Assembly: GCA_942493375.1 (NCBI GenBank)
Contig: OW818698.1
Location: forward strand, 4,464,001-4,528,000
Length of the DNA stretch: 64,000 nucleotides
Direction: 5' to 3'
From: G942493375 sp942493375
GTDB taxonomy: Bacteria > Armatimonadota > UBA5829
Under the pieces are notes generated by a model. The model was not told where the DNA came from. It ran no database searches and was given only the letters and a program-made list of their open reading frames with translations. The position numbers were made by a program, and so were the translations under genes. Below, in pieces: positions 45,451 to 55,263 of the stretch; the stretch's first letter is position 1; every line of letters begins with the position of its first letter.

Positions 45451-45532
45451 ACTGATATGACCAATAGGACTGATAGGACATATAGGACTGTTAAGTTTGT
45501 ATTGTCCTATTTGTCTTATTGGTCGTATTAGT
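45451..45532. repeat. Imperfect inverted repeat (30-nt arms, 25 of 30 paired)
   Basis: The arm 45451-45480 (ACTGATATGACCAATAGGAC...) pairs with 45503-45532 around a 22-base loop. It lies ten bases after the sialidase stop and may help end transcription. Confidence 0.65.
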
Positions 45533-45557
45533 CTTATCCACTCGCTATTACAGCCGA

Positions 45558-45615
45558 TTAGCCGAATTCGCGCGAAAACCGCTAGTTCGTTAGCTGAATT
45601 CGCGTTAAAACGGCT
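45558..45615. repeat. Two 26-bp direct repeats before the DUF4143 gene
   Basis: TTAGCCGAATTCGCGCGAAA... at 45558-45583 recurs with a few changes at 45590-45615 (TTAGCTGAATTCGCGTTAAA...). They lie 35-92 bases upstream of the ATPase start and could be regulatory or mobile-element remnants. Confidence 0.6.
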
Positions 45616-45649
45616 TGTTATATGATTCTTGTTAGCCTATAATACTATT

Positions 45650-46783
45650 ATGAAGATCCCAAGAGCTATCAAGAATAATATAATAGACCGAATCAAAGAG
45701 AGCAATAAAGTCATCATCCTTTATGGTCCTCGCCAGGTTGGGAAAACGACGCTTGCCAGGGATATAATCTCGGATTGGGGAGGCAATGTCCTTGAGATAA
45801 GTGCCGATGAGCCAAGGTACGTCGATGTACTTTCCAGCAGAGATTCAACCAGGCTCAAATCATTGGTCGCTGGATATGATCTACTCTTTATTGATGAGGC
45901 TCAACGGGTTCCTGACATTGGTATCAACCTAAAGATACTACACGATCAAATCCCAGCTCTCAGGACACTGGTGACTGGTTCCTCTTCATTTGATCTTGCT
46001 AACTCTGTGCAGGAGCCATTAACTGGTCGCTCGTGGACTTATAGTCTGTACCCAATCTCATTTCTAGAACTCTCCGAATTATATAACAGGTTTGAGCTGT
46101 ACACACAGCTTGAAGAGCGTCTGGTTTATGGATCATATCCGGAGTTGTTTTCGATACCAAACCAGGTGGACAAAAGTGATTATTTGTATGAGGTAGGAAA
46201 CTCATACTTGTACAAGGACATCTTCGAGTTGTCTTCCATAAAGAACTCTGCAAAGATCCGGAATCTATTGAGGATGCTGGCATATCAGGTAGGTTCGGAG
46301 GTTTCCTTGTCAGAAATTGGGACTGTGCTGGGAATGAGCAAGGATACAGTGGCATCGTATATTGATCTACTGGAGAAGTCCTTTGTCATTTTCAGGTTAT
46401 CCGGATTCAACAGAAATCTTCGCAAAGAAGTGTCCAGGAATAACAAGATATATTTCTATGATCTTGGTATTAGAAACATGATCGTGGACAATTTTAAACC
46501 GTTGGATCAACGCGATGATGTTGGTGCGCTGTGGGAGAACTTTCTGATAATTGAGCGGATGAAGAAAATGGATTATCAGCGGTTGCACGTCCGGAATTAC
46601 TTCTGGCGGACCTACACCGGTGCGGAACTCGACTACATAGAAGAGCGAAATGGAAGTCTATTCGGTTATGAGTTCAAATATGGAATAAAATCTGCTAAGT
46701 GTCCGGCAAGCTGGAGTCAGACATACCCCAATTCCACGTTTGAGGTTGTGAATAGAACCAGCTATCTGGATTTTGTTGGGTAG
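45650..46783 (+). CDS. AAA ATPase with DUF4143 domain
   Basis: The 377-residue protein has a Walker A motif YGPRQVGKTT (residues 25-34), a Walker B motif DLLFIDEAQRV, and a sensor-like LVTGSSSFDL. After the ATPase half comes a winged-helix region (SEIGTVLGMSKDTVASYIDLLEKSFVIFRL). The DUF4143 tail with ELDYIEERNGSLFGYEFK resembles a PD-(D/E)xK-type nuclease core. These ATPases are common in bacteria and archaea, are often transferred horizontally, and lack a settled function. ATG 45650 is chosen because the family begins close to this point (MKIPRAI); no clear ribosome-binding site is seen. It is bracketed by repeat elements on both sides. Confidence 0.88.
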   Translation: MKIPRAIKNNIIDRIKESNKVIILYGPRQVGKTTLARDIISDWGGNVLEISADEPRYVDVLSSRDSTRLKSLVAGYDLLFIDEAQRVPDIGINLKILHDQIPALRTLVTGSSSFDLANSVQEPLTGRSWTYSLYPISFLELSELYNRFELYTQLEERLVYGSYPELFSIPNQVDKSDYLYEVGNSYLYKDIFELSSIKNSAKIRNLLRMLAYQVGSEVSLSEIGTVLGMSKDTVASYIDLLEKSFVIFRLSGFNRNLRKEVSRNNKIYFYDLGIRNMIVDNFKPLDQRDDVGALWENFLIIERMKKMDYQRLHVRNYFWRTYTGAELDYIEERNGSLFGYEFKYGIKSAKCPASWSQTYPNSTFEVVNRTSYLDFVG

Positions 46784-46788
46784 CAGGT

Positions 46789-46892
46789 TACAGTTCAGTT
46801 TTGTGAGAATTTAAAGTCCATTCATACTTCGATACGCGCTTTGCGCTACTCAGCACGAACGGACTTTAGGTCAGTTCACAGTAGACTGAACT
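46789..46892. repeat. Repeat element with family-1-like terminal repeats
   Basis: TACAGTTCAGT at 46789-46799 and ACTGAACTC at 46884-46892 resemble family-1 ends. Inside, TAAAGTCC (46812-46819) pairs with GGACTTTA (46861-46868), flanking TTCGATACGCG...CAGCACGAAC. The rest of the 282-base gap to 47065 holds a GATCAGACTGATCC/GGATCCGACTGAT partial palindrome near 46932 and, presumably, the sigma-factor promoter. Confidence 0.5.
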
Positions 46893-47065
46893 CTTTCGGT
46901 AGCAGTGCTTAGTTGCACACCTACAAGAAAAACGATCAGACTGATCCGTCGGATCCGACTGATTGGTCAGATAATTTCCCCTAAAATAAATCCTGATCTA
47001 CGGAATATTCGGGCAATTCGTGCATCTTATATGTGAAAACGCGCAAATAGGCAGGAGCGGAGCAA

Positions 47066-49180
47066 GTGGAAGACGTTAGGTTGATTGAAGCAGTGTTGGC
47101 AGGTGAGAGGGATGCTTTTGGGCCTTTGATGGACCAGCATTACGCTATGGTCTACCGGTTGTGCTTCAATATGACGGGCAATGTGCCTGATGCAGAGGAA
47201 CTGGCGCACGATTCGTTCGTGGAAGCATACATTAAGCTTGGTCAGCTCCGTGAGCCGGAGAAATTCGGCGGTTGGCTGAAGATGATCGCACTTAACGTCT
47301 GCAGGATGTGGTACCGCCAGAATCAGCACAAGACCGTTGAATTAGTCGAGGACCAGGTTGGGGTAGTTGAGGACGATATCGAGGACTCATCTATTTACAC
47401 CAGGATGTCTTATGGCCTGGCTACCTTGTCTGCTCCTCACAGACTGGTGCTTGCTCTTCATTATTATGAGGGACTGTCTTATGATGAAGTAGCCACATTC
47501 CTGGAAGTGCCCAATGGGACAGTAATGAGCCGCCTGCACCGTGCGCGTCAAGCATTGAAAGAGGTAATGGAACAAATGACTGACTTCGAAGAAATACCGG
47601 ATATCCCGGATGACAAATTCAAAGAAATAGTGCAGGCTGAAATCGCGGTGCTCCTCAAAATGTTTAATAATGAGTCGAATGCTCCGGAGAGATTGACTGT
47701 TGTGCTCAAAAAATCACCACAGCGATTAGTGGAACTGGTAGCCGATGCGGATTCTAATGATATGCTGCGTAACATTGCGATCTTACTACCGCACTTGGGT
47801 CCAGAGTCGATGGATAATATCCTGGACTGCTGCTTCTCGAACGACGAAATGAAAGCGTCAAAAGCAGTTGAACTGCTGCAGTTATATGCTTTCAGGTGTG
47901 GCACTATTCCTCAGCGTGAGGGTATGCAGGATATGGCGTCGAAGGAATCATATCTACTGCTGGACAGACTGTTTACGCACTCAGCCAGTGATAAAGCCAA
48001 AGCTGAGATACTGATTGAAATGATGGAAGCATGCCAGGAATCTGCTCCTGCACTGCTGTTTGCAAATGCATTGATGTGTTACCAGGAAGAAGCTTTCCCG
48101 ATTTTAATGGACCGATACCTGTCTCAATCGTCCAAACAACCATCTCGTATACTTCATTCACTTATCCGGACAGGTGCATGCTTCATTGAGAGTTCTCTGG
48201 AGTTGATCTGGAGCGGGAGTTATGAAAAACAGGTTATTGGACTAATAGGATGTGAAGCAATCGCAAAATCGCTTTCTCCGACCGGTTTCAATGATATAAG
48301 TACTATGCAGTTTCAAAATGATCTGCGTACCCGTGAAAAATGGCCTCCGCTGAAGTCTGAGGACATTGGGAACACACTGCTTGAGGACATGACCCGGATG
48401 ATAGCCCTTTTTGCCCAAAACGGCCCGTCCGATTTGCGGAGCCAGGCTGTTCGGATATTGGGTCATTTGAAAGCAGATGAATACAGGGATCTGATAAAGG
48501 GATTTCTTCTGGATGCGGACCAGAGCGTGCGGATTGCTGCTATCTTTGCATTATCGGAGATAGGGGATACGACATCAGCTGATATGTTGATGAATTGTGC
48601 TCGTGAAGGCGGCAGTCCGGAGAAAATTGCTGCAATAACTGCTCTTGGTAGGCTTCAGATTGCAAGTGCGGAGCATCTTTTGGTGGAGATGATATCGGAT
48701 ACTGATGATCAAGTCCGTGAGTCTGCTGTGACTGCGTTGGGAGAGATCGGGTCAGTCAGTTCCCAGGTGGCGCTTCAGGGATTGTTGCATGGAACTGATC
48801 GCAAACTGCAGAAAGCTGCCGCCAATGCCCTCTTCGGTGGAGTTACACCCAGAAAGCGTGAAATGTCCGATGTGCAGCGAAGGCTGGCGGAGAAACGCAG
48901 AAAAGTAAGTCCGGTTGCATTGATCTCTCCGGATGCTGTAATGCGGTTCGGACTGACAGAGATACGCAGCTACGACGAAAACGAACTGACCGAATGCATC
49001 GCCCGGGTCTGCCTGGACTACTGTGCAACCAGACGTTATATGGTTGAACTGGGTCTGATGACCCGTGCTAATGGCATATATGAGTTCACGGAGAATGGGA
49101 AACAGGCTCTGAGGGTAGAGAAGTTCATATATGACCGCTATTTGTCGACTTCTGCAGGACAAGCTTCAGCGGCGTGCTGA
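47066..49180 (+). CDS. ECF-type RNA polymerase sigma factor fused to HEAT repeats and a DUF2087-like tail
   Basis: The 704-residue protein is four times the usual ECF length. Residues 1-75 are sigma region 2 (ERDAFGPLMDQHYAMVYRLC, DAEELAHDSFVEAY). Residues 100-170 are region 4 (SAPHRLVLALHYYEGLSYDEVATFLEVPNGTVMSRLHRARQAL). A long alpha-helical part with HEAT/PBS-lyase-like repeats follows at about 440-595, including QAVRILGHLKADEYRDL, QSVRIAAIFALSEIGD and QVRESAVTALGEIGS. The last 90 residues include LDYCATRRYMVELGLMTRANGIYEF, close to DUF2087. No anti-sigma gene is adjacent, so the fused part may sense the signal itself. GTG 47066 has AGGAG eight bases upstream. Confidence 0.88.
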   Translation: MEDVRLIEAVLAGERDAFGPLMDQHYAMVYRLCFNMTGNVPDAEELAHDSFVEAYIKLGQLREPEKFGGWLKMIALNVCRMWYRQNQHKTVELVEDQVGVVEDDIEDSSIYTRMSYGLATLSAPHRLVLALHYYEGLSYDEVATFLEVPNGTVMSRLHRARQALKEVMEQMTDFEEIPDIPDDKFKEIVQAEIAVLLKMFNNESNAPERLTVVLKKSPQRLVELVADADSNDMLRNIAILLPHLGPESMDNILDCCFSNDEMKASKAVELLQLYAFRCGTIPQREGMQDMASKESYLLLDRLFTHSASDKAKAEILIEMMEACQESAPALLFANALMCYQEEAFPILMDRYLSQSSKQPSRILHSLIRTGACFIESSLELIWSGSYEKQVIGLIGCEAIAKSLSPTGFNDISTMQFQNDLRTREKWPPLKSEDIGNTLLEDMTRMIALFAQNGPSDLRSQAVRILGHLKADEYRDLIKGFLLDADQSVRIAAIFALSEIGDTTSADMLMNCAREGGSPEKIAAITALGRLQIASAEHLLVEMISDTDDQVRESAVTALGEIGSVSSQVALQGLLHGTDRKLQKAAANALFGGVTPRKREMSDVQRRLAEKRRKVSPVALISPDAVMRFGLTEIRSYDENELTECIARVCLDYCATRRYMVELGLMTRANGIYEFTENGKQALRVEKFIYDRYLSTSAGQASAAC

Positions 49181-49200
49181 CGGGAGCTCAGTTCCTGGGA

Positions 49201-49269
49201 AATTGTCATCCTGAATGCAATGAAGGATCTCAAGCCTTGAGATCCTTCATTGCATTCAGGATGACAATT
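49201..49269. repeat. Perfect 34-nt-arm palindrome (family-1 related)
   Basis: The arms 49201-49234 and 49236-49269 are perfect reverse complements around one base, starting AATTGTCATCCTGAATGCAA. The GTCATCC/GGATGAC ends match the interior of other family-1 copies. It lies between two convergent genes and can act as a bidirectional transcription stop. Confidence 0.92.
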
Positions 49270-49345
49270 ATTCCATATGTTTACAAGGTAACTTATAGGC
49301 GCAATCTGCTCCTGAAGCCTGAAGCCTGAAGTCCGAAGTCTGCCT

Positions 49346-51331
49346 TCACTTCACTTCAATCTCATATGTCTGCTGGCCGTCTACTCCTGGGCCATTGGAT
49401 GGAGCTCCCCAGGAGGCACGGCCCTGGTCACGGTAGAGAGTTACCAGGATGTAACCTGTTTCAGAATCCTCGATAAATGCGAAATTCGAAAGCTGCATGT
49501 CTGAGCTGTCACCGGGAGCGCGGTCGTCGATTATGGTGACAGTTTCAGCGCGCAGGCCTAGTTTCTTTTCATCGAGTTCTGCAATGATAAGTGGATACCT
49601 GGGTGAACCTCCTCTAGGTCGGGAACGGCTGATATTGCCTATCCAGTAGGTCTTTTTTGTGCGTGAGCTGCGGATAAACATTGCCTGCGAGGTCGGTGAC
49701 CAGAAGTTGGCGCCATCGTTAAATGTGAATGGAGTCAGCTTCGACCAGGTCTTACCATAATCTTTTGAGAGGGTCTTCCATTTCCAGCAGGGTACTTTTC
49801 CTGTCATGTCTCCCTCATTTCCGGCACGGATGACCATAAGTATGTAGCCGGGTTTGTCTTTGAGTTCTATGACCCCGCATTCACTGAGACCACCGGTTGA
49901 TTTGCTTGGGGTAAGCATTATTGGTGCGGTTACGTCCCAGATTACGTCGTTTTTAGATTTATCCCAAGTGCCGATCAGACCGAATACGTTGCTGAACGTT
50001 GATACACCGTTTGGATTGTAGTAGTTGCCGTTCTTGTCGAGTGCACCGTAGTAGCAAGGCAGGAATATCTGACCGTTACTCATCCTCATCAGATAGGGCC
50101 ATAAGGTAGCGAATGCATATCCGTTCTTACCGATCCAGACGTACTTGTTTGGATGTTGAGCTGAATACTCAGAACCTCTCTGCACTAATGGTCTTTCCTG
50201 ATCGTATGTCTTGCCGCCATCAGTAGAGACACAATACCAGAGTTTGTAATCCATGAAACCCGTAACAGTGTCGCCTGTCCCACGGGTTGTGAGGGTCATT
50301 GCTACCGTTCGCTGGTCATCGAGTTTGACCGGGTATGTGTCCCGGTAGAAGTTCTGTTTAGTGGGTCCATCAACATCCGGATATTTATACATTGGGACTT
50401 CGATCAATCCCGGCTTCCCTGCGTTAAATGCATTCCAGAGTTTGGTTTCCTGCGGCAGGGATCTGTCGAAGCGTTCCCGTCCGCTTATTCTACGGACAAG
50501 CTTGATCTTCGGGTAAGGGGGATGGTTGAATGCTTTTGCAGGATTTACGTTTTCACCGGGAAAAGTTTTCTGCACACCAACAGGTTTTGTCTCAGATGCA
50601 GGATTCCAACCGCCTGTTCCAGGAGCGAATGCGCCTTTTTCGGTGACAGCGAAATAGTCCCAGGCACAGTGGATAGAGTGGGGCATCTGCCCTCCGGTAA
50701 TCGGACCTATGATGAACCTGTTCGGACCACGCTCCAGCTTGAGACTCCCCAGCGGATAAGGACCGCCAGCTAGATTTCCATCTATATAGACACGGACTTT
50801 GTGAGCTTGAACTGTGAGACGGATTGGATGGAATTTGCCAGTCATATCAGCAGCGATTGGTTTCTCGTTGCGGTCTCCATTGATAACCAGGAATGACTTA
50901 TTTGCAGCATCGTAACACAGGCAATGCAGGCCAATGTAACCATCCACTTTCGAGTTCCAGCGGACGTAAATAACTGCTTCGTATGTAGGATGAGGTGCAA
51001 CACCAGAAATGTGGCGGAACCCGGTCTCGACGCTCCAGGCACTGTCGTCAGTAATTTCGATTCCGGCGGTAAACATATCAAACCGGGCTTCATTGTTGTT
51101 GGCGTTTTCAGTATGATACTCCAGAGCGCCATCTACAATAGCCCAGGAAGCCGGTGCATCGGACTTGCCCATCGTGATGTCCCACATGAAAGGTTTGTGG
51201 TCCACTGATCCAGGATCACTGATGAACGGATCGGTAAAGCGTGCGGCTGATATGGATGTGGGTTTAACCGCAGCATTTGCGATCCCTGATAACAGTATTA
51301 AACCAAGCAACAATAAGATCAGATATTTCAT
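49346..51331 (-). CDS. Secreted two-domain sialidase-family protein
   Basis: The 661-residue protein has a signal peptide (LILLSGIANA/AV). Residues 30-240 look like a LamG/DUF1080-type beta sandwich, with TDDSAWSVETGFRH, EAVIYVRWN and HKVRVYIDGNLAGG. The C-terminal 370 residues form a sialidase-like propeller with STDGGKTYDQE, SKDYGKTWSKL and ISRSRPRGGSPRYPL. It probably binds and trims an extracellular glycan; the sugar removed is not known. It is downstream of the large DUF6067-type gene on the same strand (16 bases apart), so the two are likely one operon. An AAAGGAA sequence lies upstream of the ATG. Confidence 0.82.
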   Translation of the reverse strand: MKYLILLLLGLILLSGIANAAVKPTSISAARFTDPFISDPGSVDHKPFMWDITMGKSDAPASWAIVDGALEYHTENANNNEARFDMFTAGIEITDDSAWSVETGFRHISGVAPHPTYEAVIYVRWNSKVDGYIGLHCLCYDAANKSFLVINGDRNEKPIAADMTGKFHPIRLTVQAHKVRVYIDGNLAGGPYPLGSLKLERGPNRFIIGPITGGQMPHSIHCAWDYFAVTEKGAFAPGTGGWNPASETKPVGVQKTFPGENVNPAKAFNHPPYPKIKLVRRISGRERFDRSLPQETKLWNAFNAGKPGLIEVPMYKYPDVDGPTKQNFYRDTYPVKLDDQRTVAMTLTTRGTGDTVTGFMDYKLWYCVSTDGGKTYDQERPLVQRGSEYSAQHPNKYVWIGKNGYAFATLWPYLMRMSNGQIFLPCYYGALDKNGNYYNPNGVSTFSNVFGLIGTWDKSKNDVIWDVTAPIMLTPSKSTGGLSECGVIELKDKPGYILMVIRAGNEGDMTGKVPCWKWKTLSKDYGKTWSKLTPFTFNDGANFWSPTSQAMFIRSSRTKKTYWIGNISRSRPRGGSPRYPLIIAELDEKKLGLRAETVTIIDDRAPGDSSDMQLSNFAFIEDSETGYILVTLYRDQGRASWGAPSNGPGVDGQQTYEIEVK

Positions 51332-51347
51332 TGTGATTGTATTCCTT

Positions 51348-54300
51348 TCATTTTCCCGATCTCAGTTCTATCATGCGCCAGTTACGGGCTAGTATATCGA
51401 AGTGGATCTTGCCGGATGTTATTTCCAGCTCTTCATTGCTTATGGCATCGTATGCTTGTATGCCTTTTGGCAGCTTTCCGAGTAGTCCTGCGATATTTAC
51501 GCTGCAGACAGTGTCTTTCTCTGTCTGACTGCCGAATACCAGGAGTGCTTTATCTTTGTTCAGGTAGACACTACCCAGAATTCCCGATGGACTCACATTG
51601 TATAATTTGGATTTATCCCAATATGGTATGTATCTGGTTGTATCATCGCTGTTGTAATCTGCCATGGCTTTGTATATGCAGTCAGGGCCATTCCATACCA
51701 TTGTGTCGTGGACCAGTGCGATGGCGATAGCTTCATTCCACGAAGCCCTTGGTCCCTGGATCATAATTGAGCGCAGGCCAAATTGTTTGCCCATGTATCC
51801 GGCGATAAATGTATCTAAAGGTATTTTGAATCCCTGTTTATAGCGGTGGAGTTGTTCACCATCGTTGTATTGGTCTGTGAATGACTGGGTGGGTATGTGC
51901 ATGACTCCGCCAGTGTGGGCGTCCATAAAAACTTTCTTGCCCCTCTGAACGAAAATATTCCGCAGCCTCTTCATAAACTCTCTTACACCGCGAATAGGCC
52001 TGTGCATTTGATAAGTCCCATCGCCAAGGTATTCACCACAACCGGAATGAGTGGGATTTTCACACCACCATGGGACTGTCGTTCCGTCCATATAAACACC
52101 ATCGATATCAGCCTGGTCTGCGAGTTTGGCTATTCCATCCAGCATCATATCTCTGAATGGCCCGTTTCCACATGCAGTATAAGCACTCTGCACTACATCA
52201 TCACGAGTGTAATTTACAGCAGGCGGTCCACCCAGACAGTAGTCCCATTCCATACCTTTCCACACCGGACAAGCATCCGATACATCCTGGTTGAAGTATA
52301 ATATGAACCTCATCCCGCGCCCGTGGACAGCATCCGCAACTGATCTCAACCAGGTGACATTCCCGAGATATGGATATCCCTGATAGGGTGACCAGTCCTG
52401 GAAGAATGAGACCATAGTCTTACCGAACTTCTGGATAGCATCCAGACGAAGAGCTTTGGTATCTTGAGTGAGTGCATTGCCGAACTTGCCGGGAGCAAGT
52501 TGGATAGCCCAGACTTCAGGAGCGGTTCCCGGCACAGCCATCTTCTCCGGGTGTTCCAGGTCCTCTCCTTTATAGAGCAAGACTGTATTGGCGTCTGATG
52601 TGAACCCAGCGACTGGCGCTGAATCATCCAACCTCTGATTGTTCGACATGCGAAGTTCGTCAATTTCGAAATCATTGAGCATCAGCAGCATATCGTACTG
52701 GTTGATGTCTCCTTCGAAAGAGCCCTTAATATCCAGTTCAGAGACTTTTCCATTTACATTGAGCCTGAGTTTATCTCCCCATGAAAGTCTGATGAAACTC
52801 CACTCACCACTGGGCAGCGTTCCTGTGCCATTCAGAGTAACTGTGTTCTGGCCTGCAACGTCGTTTATCTCTGCCGTGAAGCTTTTGGAGGCGGCACTAT
52901 AATAGATTTTAGCTACACCTTTGTAGTTTCCAAAGCTGCTCCAACTGCTACCCCAGGGACAATTGACTTGGAATAGGAGTCTTTTGCTGCTGGTGTCTGC
53001 GATATCATTTGTATTGAAGGTTGGTTTCACCCAGCACTCGAATGTGCCTTTGGGTTGATTGAAAAGTCCTTTTGCTCTGAATAATATCGCATGTCCACAC
53101 AGGTTGGCAGGAAGTTCGCGGTCTGTCCAGGTTTGGATGTTTTCTTTATGTAATGAGACCGGCTTTGCAGGAGTTACATGCAGAGCGAACTTCATTGTGT
53201 ATGGAGAGGTCAGCTTTGTGGGAGTGTCGATGAATGTTGATCTCCACATGGTTGAAGTCTTACCTGGGATGATCTCTACCTGATTGCCATAGTCGTTTGC
53301 TTTGACCCATTCCAGGCTCTCTGTATACCAACCGATACCACGGCGTTCATCTCCCAGCCATGTATTATCGGTAATTGGTCCACGCATTCCAACCGGTGAG
53401 AGTGCATTGCACTGTTGAGCATTCCCCCGGTATATGTATTTACTCACATTCTTTTTGAACGGGATTTCCAGCGCAACACTGTCTATGCTCTGTATTCCGT
53501 GAGGGATGATTGTCGCTTCACTCCAGATGAAACCGTCATACTCGACATTGGATATCACATTGAGATCAAGAGTCTTGCTCTTCCAGATGCTTTGAATCTT
53601 GACGTGTTGATCATCTGATTCGAGCATTTTCCAGCTCTTCGAGAGCCAGAGAATGTCTTTGCCTTTCGATTCTACTGAGAGTTTCATCGGTCCGGATAGT
53701 ATTTGCATTCCGGCAGTGGTGACTTTGGCCGGCAATGCGAAGTCGCCGTATTGCAGAGACTTGCCCAGCATATTTATGCTTTTGGACTTTACTACTATTG
53801 ATGTATAAGGAGGCAGGACTTTGAGCGGCAAGCCGATTTTATTGTCCAGCCAGGAGTATTTGGGTGGAATGACAGAATCCAGATCCCTCGCAGCGACCAG
53901 TTTACCATCCGCTGAGAATAATTCCAGTTTACTCTTGACGGTATCTCCTGGTTTGCCATCTGCAGGTAGTTTGATGTTGATGCCCTTTTTGCCCGTGATG
54001 CTGACTTCACTTTTTTTAGCGTCATTTGATGCAACGTGAACGGTCATCACAGCTCGTGTTACTTCTGAGCCAGGATTTAGGTGAATATCGCCATATACCT
54101 GTGCGGGCACGGCGAAGTATCGCAGTGTAAAGTCCTGTTTGGTAGGAACGTTGGTGTTGACTGTTCCAGTCAGCAAGGGGATTTCCTCACCTTTGACTCT
54201 GACAGTGTAATCTGCGAACAGACTGCCTTCGCCATTCAGAGTATATGACTGCTTAGCTGTCTTTCTTGTGCCTGGTTCCAATGTAATTATCTGTGGTTCA

Positions 54301-55157
54301 ATGATGCTACCGCGCTGGGCAGCAGCTATTTCTATCGCAGCAGGCTCATCAGAATTATTCACCAGTTCAAACTCAAGGCTGTTTGCACCAGGTTTCGGAG
54401 TAGATATCAAAGACTGTCTTGCTACTGGATGGCTCTTTATGATACGTATAGAACCTACAGGCAGAGGAGTATAACCGCCGTATGATGGACTCACCCAACC
54501 GCTCTGCCGTGCCTGTCGGGTTCTGAATACACTCAAGCCCCAGAGTGCATTATCGGGGAATGACTTTATGCCGATGGATGAGAACGGTAGGGCTATTTCA
54601 ACAGTCCAGGCACCTTTTTCTCGTCCGACTTTGGAAGTCCACAGAGCGTTCCAGTCCCGCACATCATTCATAGATTCGGTGATGCTGCCTTTGCAGTTGA
54701 CTGTAAATTCATAATACTTCTGAATGTTTGTATACCAGTTGTTGTAGGACCCTTCATAACCTCCGAACATAACAGCTGCCTGTTTTACCTGCTGCATGTC
54801 CTCAGGGGCAACGTACACCTGGATACAGTCATCTTCAAAAGCACGATCATCGTGTTTTCGGATGAATCCTCGAGGACCTTTGGGATCAGGTTCGATACAC
54901 TTTGCAGCTATATAGAGGTTGGCATCATCTGCTGTAACATAGACTACTGTGTTGGGGTTTGACGACGATACAGAAAAGGCATCTAAGAAATTACTGATAC
55001 CGGCGGCTTCTTTCCATTCATCCGGATAGATTTTCCCATCAATGACTGGAGTCTTGTTACATTTGGTGATGGTTAATGTTGTGCGCTGTTGTGCTACAAG
55101 CGATGATGATAGATAGACTAGTAAGGTCAGTATTGCTATTGATAACTTGGTTTTCAT
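51348..55157 (-). CDS. Secreted CBM9-like + DUF6067 + LamG multidomain glycosidase-like protein
   Basis: The 1269-residue protein has a signal peptide (LVYLSSSLVA/QQ) and a CBM9-like domain at about 25-240, with KTPVIDGKIYPDEW, TADDANLYIAAKC and DDCIQVYV. A DUF6067/GH123_N-like region has WLGDERRGIGWYTE. A LamG domain is inserted next (GHAILFRAKGLFNQPKGTFECWVKP). The barrel follows with DGVYMDGTTVPWWCENPTHSGCG and DAHTGG, and a short beta tail closes it. The barrel and tail match the 404-6443 proteins, but LamG sits in the middle here rather than at the N-terminus. The ATG at 55157 fits the signal peptide; a longer frame to 55385 overlaps the divergent gene and is rejected. Function is inferred as extracellular glycan degradation. 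Confidence 0.85.
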   Translation of the reverse strand: MKTKLSIAILTLLVYLSSSLVAQQRTTLTITKCNKTPVIDGKIYPDEWKEAAGISNFLDAFSVSSSNPNTVVYVTADDANLYIAAKCIEPDPKGPRGFIRKHDDRAFEDDCIQVYVAPEDMQQVKQAAVMFGGYEGSYNNWYTNIQKYYEFTVNCKGSITESMNDVRDWNALWTSKVGREKGAWTVEIALPFSSIGIKSFPDNALWGLSVFRTRQARQSGWVSPSYGGYTPLPVGSIRIIKSHPVARQSLISTPKPGANSLEFELVNNSDEPAAIEIAAAQRGSIIEPQIITLEPGTRKTAKQSYTLNGEGSLFADYTVRVKGEEIPLLTGTVNTNVPTKQDFTLRYFAVPAQVYGDIHLNPGSEVTRAVMTVHVASNDAKKSEVSITGKKGINIKLPADGKPGDTVKSKLELFSADGKLVAARDLDSVIPPKYSWLDNKIGLPLKVLPPYTSIVVKSKSINMLGKSLQYGDFALPAKVTTAGMQILSGPMKLSVESKGKDILWLSKSWKMLESDDQHVKIQSIWKSKTLDLNVISNVEYDGFIWSEATIIPHGIQSIDSVALEIPFKKNVSKYIYRGNAQQCNALSPVGMRGPITDNTWLGDERRGIGWYTESLEWVKANDYGNQVEIIPGKTSTMWRSTFIDTPTKLTSPYTMKFALHVTPAKPVSLHKENIQTWTDRELPANLCGHAILFRAKGLFNQPKGTFECWVKPTFNTNDIADTSSKRLLFQVNCPWGSSWSSFGNYKGVAKIYYSAASKSFTAEINDVAGQNTVTLNGTGTLPSGEWSFIRLSWGDKLRLNVNGKVSELDIKGSFEGDINQYDMLLMLNDFEIDELRMSNNQRLDDSAPVAGFTSDANTVLLYKGEDLEHPEKMAVPGTAPEVWAIQLAPGKFGNALTQDTKALRLDAIQKFGKTMVSFFQDWSPYQGYPYLGNVTWLRSVADAVHGRGMRFILYFNQDVSDACPVWKGMEWDYCLGGPPAVNYTRDDVVQSAYTACGNGPFRDMMLDGIAKLADQADIDGVYMDGTTVPWWCENPTHSGCGEYLGDGTYQMHRPIRGVREFMKRLRNIFVQRGKKVFMDAHTGGVMHIPTQSFTDQYNDGEQLHRYKQGFKIPLDTFIAGYMGKQFGLRSIMIQGPRASWNEAIAIALVHDTMVWNGPDCIYKAMADYNSDDTTRYIPYWDKSKLYNVSPSGILGSVYLNKDKALLVFGSQTEKDTVCSVNIAGLLGKLPKGIQAYDAISNEELEITSGKIHFDILARNWRMIELRSGK

Positions 55158-55263
55158 GATTCCCCTGATTTTGAGTATTATTAACATTTGATATAGAATG
55201 CTTCTACACAACTGGTTATATCCCTTCATTGCAGTAGCCGAACAAAACCCGGAGGTGAATACA

